From Pseudonocardiales bacterium (GTDB lineage Bacteria; Actinomycetota; Actinomycetes; Mycobacteriales; Pseudonocardiaceae), in NCBI GenBank assembly GCA_019244165.1, contig JAFATA010000020.1, positions 89,201-153,200 on the forward strand: a stretch of 64,000 nt of DNA, written 5' to 3'. This document shows, piece by piece, positions 16,968 through 24,866 of the stretch (within the stretch, counting starts at the first letter, position 1; each line of letters begins with the position of its first letter). The notes below the pieces were generated by a model. The model was not told where the DNA came from. It searched no databases and saw only the letters and a list, made by a program, of their open reading frames with translations. A program made the translations under genes and the position numbers.

Positions 16968-18203
16968 TCACGACCCCTCTAGGGCGTCGCGGATCGGCAC
17001 CAGCTTCGCGGCCGCCTCCGCGACCTCGGAGTCGGGGTCGGAGCCGGCGACGATCCCGCAACCGGCGAACAACCGGGCGAAGCGCCCCACGAGCTGGGCG
17101 CAGCGCAACGCGATGCCCAGCTCGCCGTCCCCCGCGGCGTCCACCCACCCGACCGGTCCGGCGTAGCGTCCGCGGTCCATCGCCTCCAGCTCACCGATCG
17201 CGGTGACCGCGTCCGGAGTGGGAGTGCCGCCCACCGCGGCGGTGGGGTGCACGGCATCAGCCAGGGTGAGCACCGGCGGCCCCGCGGGACGCAGCACCCC
17301 CCGCACCTCGGTGGCCAGGTGCAGCACGTTGCGCAACTGCAGCACGCTGGGCGAGCTGGGGACCACCAGCTCGGTGCAGAACGGCTGCAGCGCCTGGGCC
17401 AGCGAGTCCACCGCATAGCGGTGCTCGTCGCGGTCCTTCGCTGAGTCGAGGAGCTCGGCAGCCAGCGCCGTGGCGTGGGCGCCGTCATGCGGCAGGGTGG
17501 TTCCGGCCAGCACCCGGGAGAGCACCTCGGTGCCCCGTCGGCGCAGCAGCAACTCCGGCGTCGCGCCCACCAGCTGGTCCACCGCGAACGTCCAGCAGGA
17601 CGGGTACCGGGCGGCCAGCCCGTGCAGCAGGAACCGGGGATCCAGCGGCTCGTCGGCGACCGCGAGCAGGTCGTGGGCGAGGACCACCTTCGCGGGTACC
17701 GACCCGGTGCGCATCCGCGACACTGCGCGGGCCACCGCGTCGCGCCACGCGGTCACCGGCAGCTCACCGTCGAAGTAACGCAGACCTTGCGGGCGGCTCA
17801 CCGGCACCACCGGCCTCGTGGCGCCGCCGGTCTCGAACTCGGTGACCCAGGTCTGATCGTCCCGTCGACCCACCACCACCCGCGGTACCACCAGTACCGA
17901 GTCGCCCGGGGAGTCGTCGAAGGCGAGGCTGGCGAAGGCAATCGGGCCGCTGCCTGGCAGTCCGACCTCATCCCGGGTGTCCAGCCGCGCGCAGAAGGAT
18001 TCCCACCACTCCTGTGCACGAGCAAAGCGGTGCGGCCCTTCAGTACACACCCGGGCCACCTCACCCCAGGCCACCAGTCCTTCCCCGCCCCGGACCCAGG
18101 AGAGCACCCCGACCGGGGACGGCAACATGTCGAGCAGCTCGGTACCGCCCTGCACCAGACGCGAACGGACAACCAGCCGGTCGGTCAGCGGGGCGGTGGT
18201 CAC
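16968..18203 (-). CDS. menF: Isochorismate synthase
   Basis: 411 residues, ATG start. The chorismate-binding C-terminal half has the family signatures: a VLAGTTLPH-containing stretch, then SAKDRDEHRYAV, then LHLATEVRGVL, DAVHPTAAVGGTPTPDAV and GRYAGPVGWVDAAGDGELGI. These match the isochorismate synthase subgroup (MenF/EntC/DhbC) rather than anthranilate synthase. It makes isochorismate for MenD, whose gene is two genes away on the other strand. Siderophore synthesis would be the alternative, but the men context favours menaquinone. Confidence 0.9.
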   Translation of the reverse strand: MTTAPLTDRLVVRSRLVQGGTELLDMLPSPVGVLSWVRGGEGLVAWGEVARVCTEGPHRFARAQEWWESFCARLDTRDEVGLPGSGPIAFASLAFDDSPGDSVLVVPRVVVGRRDDQTWVTEFETGGATRPVVPVSRPQGLRYFDGELPVTAWRDAVARAVSRMRTGSVPAKVVLAHDLLAVADEPLDPRFLLHGLAARYPSCWTFAVDQLVGATPELLLRRRGTEVLSRVLAGTTLPHDGAHATALAAELLDSAKDRDEHRYAVDSLAQALQPFCTELVVPSSPSVLQLRNVLHLATEVRGVLRPAGPPVLTLADAVHPTAAVGGTPTPDAVTAIGELEAMDRGRYAGPVGWVDAAGDGELGIALRCAQLVGRFARLFAGCGIVAGSDPDSEVAEAAAKLVPIRDALEGS

Positions 18204-18307
18204 GGCGCCAGGGTATTAGGGAGGGTCCTAGGGACTGCGGGACACCGGGGCGCTGGGGACGCCGCGCGCGTCGACCCACCGTCGCGCCTGCCCGCTACGC
18301 TGCCCGG

Positions 18308-18820
18308 ATGAGCGCTGTGGTTACCCGGTCTCCGGTGGGACCACCGGGTGAGATCCGCAGCCGGGGGCGCTGGCCGATGTGGTGGGTGCTGCCTGCGGCG
18401 GCGGTCCTGCTGACCGGGCTCATCACGCTGGCGCTAGCTGGGTCGGCGCTCGACGATGTCAAGATCGACGCCCATACCGGCCACGCCACCGCTCAGGTGC
18501 TTGTGGTAACGACGATGCGAACATTGGTGCAATTCGCCGGATCCGACGGCAAGGTATACCGTCCGGACGAGGGGCTAGCTTACCCTGCGGGATTGCGGGT
18601 GGGGCAGCTGGTGCGAGTGGAGTACGACAGCGCTCATCCCGAGCGAGTGCGGGTCGCCGGGCGGACCTGGAGGCAAGGGGTGCGGCCGGCATCACTCACC
18701 CTGATCGCGCTGTGGGCGCTAATGGTTCCGGCTACCTGGTGGTTGCGCCGCCGCCAAAGCCATCCAGTTGGTAGCCCTTCAAGGACCGCCAACCCAGTCG
18801 TTGACTGCTCTCAACAATAG
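18308..18820 (+). CDS. DUF3592-type membrane protein, Rv0556-like
   Basis: 170 residues from ATG 18308; upstream in-frame codons are antisense to menF. Two membrane helices (about 25-45 and 130-148) bracket an extracytoplasmic beta-rich domain (ATAQVLVVTTMRTLVQFAGS; VGQLVRVEYDSAHPERVRV), the DUF3592 layout. In M. tuberculosis a protein of the same size (Rv0556) follows menD. Function unknown; its conserved position in the men locus suggests an envelope role. Confidence 0.78.
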   Translation: MSAVVTRSPVGPPGEIRSRGRWPMWWVLPAAAVLLTGLITLALAGSALDDVKIDAHTGHATAQVLVVTTMRTLVQFAGSDGKVYRPDEGLAYPAGLRVGQLVRVEYDSAHPERVRVAGRTWRQGVRPASLTLIALWALMVPATWWLRRRQSHPVGSPSRTANPVVDCSQQ

Positions 18821-18915
18821 CCAACCCGGCGTGGCGCGTAGGTGCGGTGGCTGACCGGCCCCGGCGTGTATGCGCCGTCATCGATCGGCGGCTGAGGGCA
18901 GGTCTGCCGGGTTGG
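18821..18915. repeat. Long-range inverted repeat in the menG leader
   Basis: CCAACCCGGC (18821-18830) and GCCGGGTTGG (18906-18915) are perfect 10-base inverted arms 75 nt apart, in the 163-nt gap before menG. They could close an RNA structure in the menG leader or terminate the upstream gene; nothing further supports either. Confidence 0.4.
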
Positions 18916-18983
18916 GAGCGGTTAACGGCACCGGCACAAGGCGTTGGCGGTACTTGAAGGGCCACTAACCGTAGGGTGATCCT

Positions 18984-19682
18984 GTGTCGAGAGCTGGTTT
19001 GGACAAGGACCCCCGCGATGTCGCGACGATGTTCGACGGGGTGGCCCGCCGCTATGACCTGACCAACACGGTGATCTCGATGGGTCAGGACCGGTGGTGG
19101 CGACGGTGCACCCAGGCCGCCGTGGCCGCCAGGGCGGGGGAACGAGTGCTCGACCTCGCCGCGGGTACCGCGGCCTCCACCGTCGAGTTGACCCAGGCGG
19201 GAGCGTGGTGCGTAGCTGCGGACTTCTCCCTGGGGATGCTGCGTGCCGGCCGGCACCGCTCGGTCCCGCTGGTCGGAGCGGACGCGTTGGCGCTTCCCTT
19301 CGCCGACGGGGTATTCGACGCGGTCACGATCTCCTTCGGGCTGCGCAACGTGGCGGACCCCGATGCCGCGCTGACCGAGCTGGCCCGGGTCACCCGCCCC
19401 GGGGGTAGGCTGGTGGTCTGCGAGTTTTCCCTCCCTACCTGGTCGGTGTTCCGCACCGTCTACCTGGAATACCTGATGCGCGCGCTGCCGACGCTCGCCC
19501 GGTGGGTGAGCAGCAACCCAGACGCCTACGTCTACCTCGCCGAGTCCATCCAGGCCTGGCCCGACCAGCCCGCGCTGGCCGCCCGGGTGGCTGCCGCAGG
19601 CTGGACCGACGTCCAGTGGCGCGACCTCACCGGCGGCATCGTCGCCCTGCACCGCGCCGTCAAGCCCGGATTGCCCCGTTAA
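18984..19682 (+). CDS. menG: Demethylmenaquinone methyltransferase
   Basis: 232 residues, GTG start. The UbiE/MenG signature [20 protein letters not shown] lies at residues 14-33, followed by the SAM site [19 protein letters not shown]. Then come [32 protein letters not shown] and [15 protein letters not shown]. It adds the last methyl group of menaquinone. Length and motifs are normal for actinobacterial MenG. The next gene is 650 nt away, and a hairpin follows the stop. Confidence 0.95.
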   Translation: MSRAGLDKDPRDVATMFDGVARRYDLTNTVISMGQDRWWRRCTQAAVAARAGERVLDLAAGTAASTVELTQAGAWCVAADFSLGMLRAGRHRSVPLVGADALALPFADGVFDAVTISFGLRNVADPDAALTELARVTRPGGRLVVCEFSLPTWSVFRTVYLEYLMRALPTLARWVSSNPDAYVYLAESIQAWPDQPALAARVAAAGWTDVQWRDLTGGIVALHRAVKPGLPR

Positions 19683-19744
19683 GCGGTTGTCCCATAGGCC
19701 GTGTCCCATAGATCGCCAGGCCTGATCGTGGGCGCGCTCCGTGC

Positions 19745-19804
19745 GCCGAGTTCGACCACAGAGCTGTTCGACCGCCACCGCGCAGCTCTCACGTCGAACT
19801 CGGC
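19745..19804. repeat. Large imperfect hairpin after menG
   Basis: Outer 12-base arms GCCGAGTTCGAC (19745-19756) and GTCGAACTCGGC (19793-19804) are perfect complements. Inner 7-base arms AGAGCTG (19760-19766) and CAGCTCT (19783-19789) pair as well, separated from the outer ones by a 3x3 internal loop (CAC opposite CAC). The loop is 16 nt. Position after menG suggests a terminator, but the bipartite stem is unusual. Confidence 0.7.
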
Positions 19805-19843
19805 AGCAGGAGAGTTGATCATAGACTAGTTGGCGTCGATGAG

Positions 19844-20134
19844 TCATTGGCAGAAGGCGATGAACTGGGCGGCGGGAAGCTGCAAGGCTTGGTGGAGGAG
19901 TTGCTCGTAGCGGTCGTGTCCGCTGGCGGTGAGGATCGCCCGGCTCACGCCCCCTGCGTTCGGGTGGAGCAGGATCACGAACCCGGTGGCGAGCGATCTG
20001 GCGAGTGCACCGGCGATATAGGCCGGTACCCGGTGGCCGTTGGCTAGCCAGCGGTGGTCTGCTTGGGCCACCCCGCCTGCGCTCACTCGGCGCAAGGCAA
20101 CCCACTCATACACCTCAGCGCCGGCTAAGCGCAA
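19844..20134 (-). CDS. Small hypothetical protein, possibly 5'-truncated
   Basis: 96 codons with only a TTG start and no ribosome site. The pattern EVYEWVALRRVSAGGVAQAD, then GHRVPAYIAGALARSLATGF, then AILTASGHDRYEQLL resembles a family of about 100-residue winged-helix-like actinobacterial proteins of unknown function. The residues just upstream (SLNDAAL) are also protein-like, but an in-frame stop follows, so the true start may be lost. The flanks (19683-19843, 20135-20336) hold no other gene apart from the hairpin. Confidence 0.4.
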   Translation of the reverse strand: MRLAGAEVYEWVALRRVSAGGVAQADHRWLANGHRVPAYIAGALARSLATGFVILLHPNAGGVSRAILTASGHDRYEQLLHQALQLPAAQFIAFCQ

Positions 20135-20336
20135 TGCCGCGTCGTTAAGGGATTGGGCGGGCAGTCAAGGATGCCGCGATGTTCGTCTCCGCGTTCGGCG
20201 ACAAGACTGAAGGACATACGTCACCCATGGACTGACTGGTCGAATCACCGCATGGCGTGCTGCACCGGGGTTTCCGCGGGTTTATGGGCGACCTGCGCAG
20301 CGGTGCGCGGCGAGTCGTGCTGACGCGGGAGGCACG

Positions 20337-20798
20337 GTGGGAATCGAGGTCGAGCTCAAGGCCGTCGTGCGCGATATCGAGGCGCTGTATGCTGCGCTGG
20401 ATCAGCGCGCGAGCGCCCAGGTGTCCATTTATGCGGAGCGTTACTTCGACTATTCCGACCACCGGCTGACCGAGCGGGGGTGCGAGCTGCGGGTGCGCAC
20501 TATCGAGGTGGTGGTCAGGGTGCTCACTGCGCTGGACGCCGAGGAGGTCATCGCATTCGGGAAGCACTGCGTGAACTACCGCTTCACGGCGTGGAGCCGG
20601 GAGCTGCTCGCTACGGTGGTCACCGTGCCCGAGCTGGCCGGCCAGACGTTCCTGGAGCTGGAGACCATGGCCGACGCCGAGGAGATGGACACGGACTGGG
20701 AGGTGGTGCACTGCGTGCTGCGCGAGCTGGGCATCAGCGACCACGACCTGACCGCTGCGGCCTACACCGATGCCGTGGCCGCCCAGCGCATGGGATAG
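20337..20798 (+). CDS. CYTH-domain protein
   Basis: 153 residues, GTG start with GGGAGG 2-3 nt further upstream than usual. The N-terminal ExExK motif (E4, E6, K8 in GIEVELKAVV) marks the CYTH fold (class IV adenylate cyclase/triphosphatase). RYFDYSDHRLTERGCELRVR and the ELETMADAEEMD acidic strands complete the tunnel residues. Short members of this family hydrolyse triphosphates or thiamine triphosphate; cyclase activity is less likely. The strand expected to carry a second basic cluster reads VVVRVLTALD here, so activity is uncertain. Confidence 0.75.
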   Translation: MGIEVELKAVVRDIEALYAALDQRASAQVSIYAERYFDYSDHRLTERGCELRVRTIEVVVRVLTALDAEEVIAFGKHCVNYRFTAWSRELLATVVTVPELAGQTFLELETMADAEEMDTDWEVVHCVLRELGISDHDLTAAAYTDAVAAQRMG

Positions 20799-20815
20799 CG
20801 TGCGGTGGGACTCCA

Positions 20816-20871
20816 TGAACTCGACGTCACCGACGTAAACAGGCCCCGCAACGTCGGTGACGTCGAGTTCA
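20816..20871. repeat. 21-bp perfect inverted repeat
   Basis: Arms at 20816-20836 and 20851-20871 are exact reverse complements over 21 bases with a 14-nt loop. The arms contain GACGTCACCGACGT, which is partly palindromic. It starts 18 nt after the CYTH gene stop. It may be a terminator, although no T tract follows; such a long perfect stem could also extrude as a DNA cruciform. Confidence 0.85.
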
Positions 20872-21037
20872 CGGCTCCGGGCCCCTCCGCGACCAACCAT
20901 TCTGGCCCGACACCTGCCGTGGCCAGCGCAGTGGAAGGGCTGGCGACGGATAATGCTTTGAGCCTCGAGGCGCGGCGTGAGTTGTCCGACATCGGCTACG
21001 CCGTCCGTTTCGCGGATCGGTAGGGAGGGTCACCGTC

Positions 21038-21553
21038 GTGGAGGATCCAGACGAGAATCACGCTGTTGCCGTGGCGAGTTTCGCGTTTGAGCTGGGTGTG
21101 CTCAAGCGGATCCGTCGTGCCGGCTGGTGGCATGCCGGGGTCCGGGACCCGGAGTCGGTCGCGGAGCACAGCTTGCGGGTCGCTCAACTCGCCTCGCTCA
21201 TTGCCACGATCGAGGGCGCCGAGCCAGCCCGGGCGGCACTGCTGGCCATCTGGCATGACTCGCAGGAGACCCGCACCGGTGACCTCCCGCACACTGCCCG
21301 ACCTTACCTTGATCAATGCTCTCAGCAGACCCCTGAAGCACACTGCGCCAAAGACGCTGACAAGCTCGAACGCCTCCTCCAAGCGATCGAGTACCAGCAT
21401 GCCGGCTACACCAGGGTGCAGGGCTGGATCGACTCCACGCGCACCAGCCTGCGTACCGACACCGCACGCCACATCGCTACCACCGCCCTGCACACCTCCC
21501 CCTCACGTGGCGAGGCCGCTGATCAGGCGGTGTTGCCGCTCAGTGGCAACTGA
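21038..21553 (+). CDS. HD-domain hydrolase, internally shortened
   Basis: 171 residues, GTG start. This is the YfbR/HDDC2-type nucleotidase group: ESVAEHSLRVAQLA (H44), IWHDSQETRTGD (H73, D74) and KDADKLERLLQAIEY (D106/D108). The metal ligands of the HD fold are all present. Between ARPYL and the TPEAHCAKDADKLE segment, related actinobacterial proteins (from memory) have about 30 more residues, so an in-frame internal deletion is inferred. The usual acidic E after HDLAE is replaced by S-Q-E. Activity is uncertain. GTTGCC/GGCAAC arms form a small hairpin over the stop. Confidence 0.65.
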   Translation: MEDPDENHAVAVASFAFELGVLKRIRRAGWWHAGVRDPESVAEHSLRVAQLASLIATIEGAEPARAALLAIWHDSQETRTGDLPHTARPYLDQCSQQTPEAHCAKDADKLERLLQAIEYQHAGYTRVQGWIDSTRTSLRTDTARHIATTALHTSPSRGEAADQAVLPLSGN

Positions 21554-21574
21554 TCCAGTCCGCCACACTGCGAA

Positions 21575-21823
21575 TCACGTCGTCCTGGCACTGCTGGTTC
21601 TGCGGATTGGCATAGTTTCACCATCAACCTCGATGAGCTGATGCTCGACGGTCAGCGTTGGAGCTCGAATGTCGCCAAGCACGGTGTGCGGCTGGAGGTA
21701 GAAAACCTCGTTCAATAACGGCCAGCCAAGCTTGAACGTCGGCGAGTGGACAAGGAAGCCCTGACCCAACAGCTCGCGCCCTGCTTCATCTGAGAACGTA
21801 CGAATGCGATAGCTGCGCGCCGG
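21575..21823 (-). pseudogene. Remnant of an alpha/beta hydrolase gene
   Basis: The open frame reads ...RSYRIRTFSDEAGRELLGQGF, then LVHSPTFKLGWPLLNEVFYL and QPHTVLGDIRAPTLTV, then EHQLIEVDGETM. This is the lid and late core of a lysophospholipase-like alpha/beta hydrolase. The nucleophile elbow and N-terminal half are missing, a TGA precedes the segment, and the HGxxD loop expected after PTLTV is absent with the frame joining directly to EHxLIEVDG. The identification is from family memory. Confidence 0.5.
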
Positions 21824-21896
21824 TCAAGGCACAGCGACCCGATGCCGACGTCGGCCAACCCGGCCGCAAGGCTTGATCATCTTTTATGTGCCTTAG

Positions 21897-21944
21897 ACGA
21901 CAAATTGTGTCGCCGTACGCACACAAACGATGATCTCAGAGCGG
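21897..21944. repeat. Dispersed 48-bp element, copy A
   Basis: Matches the copy at 45243-45290 at 41 of 48 positions. Conserved blocks are GTGTCGCC, ACGCACACAAAC and TGATCTCAGAGCGG. The left part CGACA-AATTG-TGTCG is an inverted repeat in both copies although the loop has changed, so pairing is preserved. It lies 26 nt beyond the doxX stop. Confidence 0.75.
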
Positions 21945-21970
21945 CTTATCCCGCACGTGCCGCTGCAGTG

Positions 21971-22380
21971 CTAGGACGGCCAGCATCCACGAAAGCGCAC
22001 CGCCAGATTGCGGTCCAGTCCGAAAGTCCGGCCGGCTGGCACGATGGTCAGCACCACGAGGGGGAACAAGTCGAGCGGGTAATCCCACAAGTACTGGTTC
22101 CGGGGTAGCAGCATAATCCAGATCGGGCCGATCAGCAACAGGCCGATCAGAGCGCCGAATCGGCTGGCGATCCCGAACAGCAGCGCCGCGCCGGCGGTGA
22201 GTTCGGCGATGGTGAGTAACCACTGGAAGAAGCCCCAGTCGAAGGTGTTCTGCCCGATAGCTTTGGCCAGCCCGTTGCTCAGCCAGACTGCGCCGAAGAA
22301 GATCCGCAGTGCGGCAAATCCGCCCGCGAGCACTGGGGGGAGGCCGTCTGCCGTTCGACTTGCTGCGTGGTGCCAACCAT
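21971..22380 (-). pseudogene. DoxX family membrane protein, frameshifted near the N-terminus
   Basis: The ATG at 22380 has AAAGG upstream and reads MVGTTQQVERQTASPQ before stopping after 33 codons. The DoxX domain (VLAGGFAALRIFFGAVWLSN continuing to WGFFQWLLTIAELTAGAALL, WDYPLDLFPLVVLTIVP) lies in another frame from 22333 to 21971. Removing one base from the G6 run at 22335-22340 joins them as TASPVLAGGFA. The GTG at 22333 could give a 120-residue protein but lacks a ribosome site. Four membrane helices of the DoxX fold are intact. Sequencing error in the homopolymer is possible. Confidence 0.65.
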
Positions 22381-22513
22381 CGCTTACCTTTCTCGGTCAC
22401 ACCGTCTTACTCCCATTCAGCCCCCATCCTGCCGCTGGCGTGTGCGGGAGGAGCCAGCGAGGTGACAAACAGGTGCCTTGCCCTGCCATCGTCAGCACCG
22501 GCACGATCTGAGG

Positions 22514-23629
22514 ATGGAACTGAGCGCACAGCTTGATCCGGTTCTTGCCGTGGCCCGCGAGTCGGCCCCCGAGGTCGATGCCGCCGCCGCCTTCCCCACC
22601 GAGCCCGTGGCGGCGTTGCGCGCATCGGGTCTGCTCGGGCTTACCCTGCCCGTCGAGGTCGGCGGTATGGGTGCGGGCCCGCAGCAGCTGGTGGAGGTGG
22701 TGAGCGAGCTGGCCGGCGCCTGTGGTTCGACGGCCATGATCTACCTGATGCATATCAGCGGGGCCATGCTGGTCCTCGCGGCACCCCCGCCCGGTTTGCC
22801 TGATCTGTTGAGCCAGTTGGCCAGAGGTCAGGCATTGGCTTCCTTGGCGTTCTCGGAGGTCGGGTCGCGCTCCCACTTCTGGGCCCCGGTGTCGAAGGCC
22901 CAGCACAACAGCGCGGGGGTGCGGCTGCGGGCCCGGAAGAGTTGGGTGACCTCGGCCGGTCACGCCGATGTCTACGTCACCTCTACGTTGAGCGCGGAGG
23001 CCGACACCGTCGATCTGTTCGCGATTCCGGCGCACACGCCTGGTCTCACGGTGGCTGGTCGGTGGCGCGGGCTTGGACTGCGGGGCAACGCCTCGGCCCC
23101 GATGGCCCTCGACGTCGAGGTGCCCGAGAGCTACCGCCTCGGCGCGGTCGGTGCCGGGTTCGACCTGATGCTGCAGGCGGTGATGCCGTGGTTCAACCTC
23201 GGTAACGCGGCGCTGTCGGTCGGCTTGAGTCAGGCGGCGCTGGACGCGGCAGTGCGGCACGCCAGCGCCGCCCGGTTGGAGCACCTCGACCAGAGCCTCT
23301 CGGCGTTGCCCACGATCCGGGCCCAACTGGCTAAGATGTCGATCGAGCTGGCATGCACCCGGGCCTACCTCCACCAAGCCGCCGGCCGGCTCGCCGAGCC
23401 GCGCGAGGACACGGTGCTCCATGTGTTGGGCGTCAAGGCCGCCGCCAACGACGCGGCGCTGCGGATCACCGACTCCGCGATGCGGGTATGCGGCGGGGCC
23501 GCGTTCTCGGAGCACCTCCAGATCGACCGGTACTTCCGTGACTCCCGGGCCGGACACGTGATGGCTCCCACCGCCGATGTCCTCTACGACTTCTACGGCA
23601 AGGCGATTACCGGACAAGCCCTGTTCTAG
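22514..23629 (+). CDS. Acyl-CoA dehydrogenase family flavoprotein
   Basis: 371 residues from ATG 22514; the frame continues upstream without a good start. Acyl-CoA dehydrogenase fold: N-terminal helices with GLLGLTLPVEVGGMGAGPQQ, a middle beta domain (LASLAFSEVGSRSHFWAPVS) and C-terminal helices ending in CGGAAFSEHLQIDRYFRDSR. The catalytic glutamate position was not resolved by eye. It is 25 nt from the PhnD-like gene and cotranscribed. The middle segment RLRARKSWVTSAGHADVYVT is typical of hydroxylase/desulfurase-like members that bind FMN, so a true beta-oxidation role is not assured. Confidence 0.82.
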   Translation: MELSAQLDPVLAVARESAPEVDAAAAFPTEPVAALRASGLLGLTLPVEVGGMGAGPQQLVEVVSELAGACGSTAMIYLMHISGAMLVLAAPPPGLPDLLSQLARGQALASLAFSEVGSRSHFWAPVSKAQHNSAGVRLRARKSWVTSAGHADVYVTSTLSAEADTVDLFAIPAHTPGLTVAGRWRGLGLRGNASAPMALDVEVPESYRLGAVGAGFDLMLQAVMPWFNLGNAALSVGLSQAALDAAVRHASAARLEHLDQSLSALPTIRAQLAKMSIELACTRAYLHQAAGRLAEPREDTVLHVLGVKAAANDAALRITDSAMRVCGGAAFSEHLQIDRYFRDSRAGHVMAPTADVLYDFYGKAITGQALF

Positions 23630-23654
23630 GTGAGCTAGTGAAAGGAGGCCGGAC

Positions 23655-24467
23655 GTGAGCGAGCCGCTCATTATCGGCGCGGTCGCCTACACCCCCAATG
23701 TGGTGACCATCTGGGAGGGTATGCGCGACTACTTCGCCGGTAGCCCCGCTGAGATGGACTTCGTTCTGTTCTCCAACTACGGACGGCAGGTTGACGCGCT
23801 GCTGGCCGGCTCAATCGATATCGCCTGGAACACCAACCTGGCCTGGGTGCGGACCGTCGCGCAAACCGACGGCGCCTGCCGCGCGCTGGCCATGCGCGAC
23901 ACCGACACCGTGTTCCGCACGATGTTCGTGGCCCGCTCCGGCAGCGCCCTGGCGGGTCTGGAGGCGCTACGCGGCAGGCGGCTCGCCTTGGGATCCCGGG
24001 ATTCAGCCCAGGCCTCGATCCTGCCGCTCTATTTCCTCGCTCGCGCCGACATCAAGACCGAGGATCTGGAGTTGGTTCGCATGAACAGTGACCTGGGCAA
24101 GCACGGCGACACCGGTCGCAGCGAGCTAGACGCACTGCGCGCCGTGCTCGACGAGCGCGCTGACGCCGCCGCGATCGGCATCAACACCTGGGAAGCGATC
24201 GGCCGCGAGGAACTGATGCCCGGTGCGTTCGAAGCATTCTGGCAGTCCCCGACCTACTCCCACTGCAACTTCACCGCGCTCCCCACGCTGGGCGATGACC
24301 GCGCCGCACCCTGGGTCGACCAGCTCCTGGCTATGGACTGGGACAACCCGCACCATCGGCCGATCCTGGAGATGGAGGGCCTGCGGCGGTGGGTTGCCCC
24401 GAAGCTCGACGGGTACGCCTCACTGTTTGCGGCGGTGCAAGAACAGGGAATCCCGCCCCGATGGTGA
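23655..24467 (+). CDS. Cytoplasmic PhnD-like substrate-binding protein
   Basis: 270 residues, GTG start with AAAGGAGG upstream. The order LIIGAVAYTPNVVTIWEGMR, SNYGRQVDALLAGSIDIAWN, then FRTMFVARSGSALAGLEALR and RRLALGSRDSAQASILPLYF is that of PhnD/SsuA-type type II solute-binding proteins. There is no signal peptide or lipobox, so it stays in the cytoplasm, and no permease or ATPase is encoded nearby. With the acyl-CoA dehydrogenase-like flavoprotein before it and radical-SAM remnant after it, it looks like part of a biosynthetic or degradative set rather than a transporter. Ligand unknown. Confidence 0.75.
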   Translation: MSEPLIIGAVAYTPNVVTIWEGMRDYFAGSPAEMDFVLFSNYGRQVDALLAGSIDIAWNTNLAWVRTVAQTDGACRALAMRDTDTVFRTMFVARSGSALAGLEALRGRRLALGSRDSAQASILPLYFLARADIKTEDLELVRMNSDLGKHGDTGRSELDALRAVLDERADAAAIGINTWEAIGREELMPGAFEAFWQSPTYSHCNFTALPTLGDDRAAPWVDQLLAMDWDNPHHRPILEMEGLRRWVAPKLDGYASLFAAVQEQGIPPRW

Positions 24468-24525
24468 ATCACCGGTTGGTGCTGGACTTGGTCGAACGCG
24501 TGGGCGCGCTGTCTCAGGGGCCACC

Positions 24526-24840
24526 GTGACCATTCCCCTCGGCGAAGGCGACCCCCAGACCGTCACGGCGTGGTGCGCCTGTACCGGCAATGAGTTGGTC
24601 GACTTCCGTGACAACCTGGCGACCGTCCGGCGGGGGCAGCGCCCCGACCCGTTCGCCGAGCTGGCTGCCCCTCAGCTGCCCGGAACCCGCCTGTGGATGT
24701 ACACCAACTTCGACTGCAACCTTGCCTGCGACTACTGCTGTGCGCGCTCTGCACCGCAGGCACCCCGCCGGGCACTGGGGATCGACCGGATCCGCCGCCT
24801 GGCCACCACCGCCGCCGCACAATGGTTTTCCTGCACCTGA
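24526..24840 (+). pseudogene. Radical SAM protein, 3'-truncated
   Basis: 104 codons from GTG 24526. The segment LWMYTNFDCNLACDYCCARS carries the radical-SAM cluster motif CxxxCxxC, followed by RRALGIDRIRRLATTAAAQW and then a stop at FSCT. A complete enzyme would need about 200 more residues including the GGEP motif, which are absent; the purN gene follows immediately. A 22-codon frame (24461-24529, MVNHRLVLDLVERVG...) overlaps both neighbours by a few bases and may be another remnant. The cluster-binding stub alone cannot fold into a TIM barrel, so it is called a pseudogene. Confidence 0.75.
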
Positions 24841-24866
24841 TGCGGACGGAGCGAGAAACGGAAAGC

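Noticed and set aside
9369..19682. Natural-product biosynthetic cluster (AMP ligase, isochorismate synthase, methyltransferases)
   Set aside because: MenE, MenB, MenD, MenF and MenG account for these as the menaquinone pathway; no NRPS/PKS module is present.
20145..20900. 251-codon minus-strand frame over the CYTH gene
   Set aside because: The plus frame has the CYTH motifs; the minus frame is low-complexity His/Arg/Leu and crosses the 21-bp hairpin.
20805..21023. 72-codon plus-strand frame before the HD gene
   Set aside because: It runs through the hairpin and has no recognisable protein pattern or ribosome site; composition looks like a shadow.
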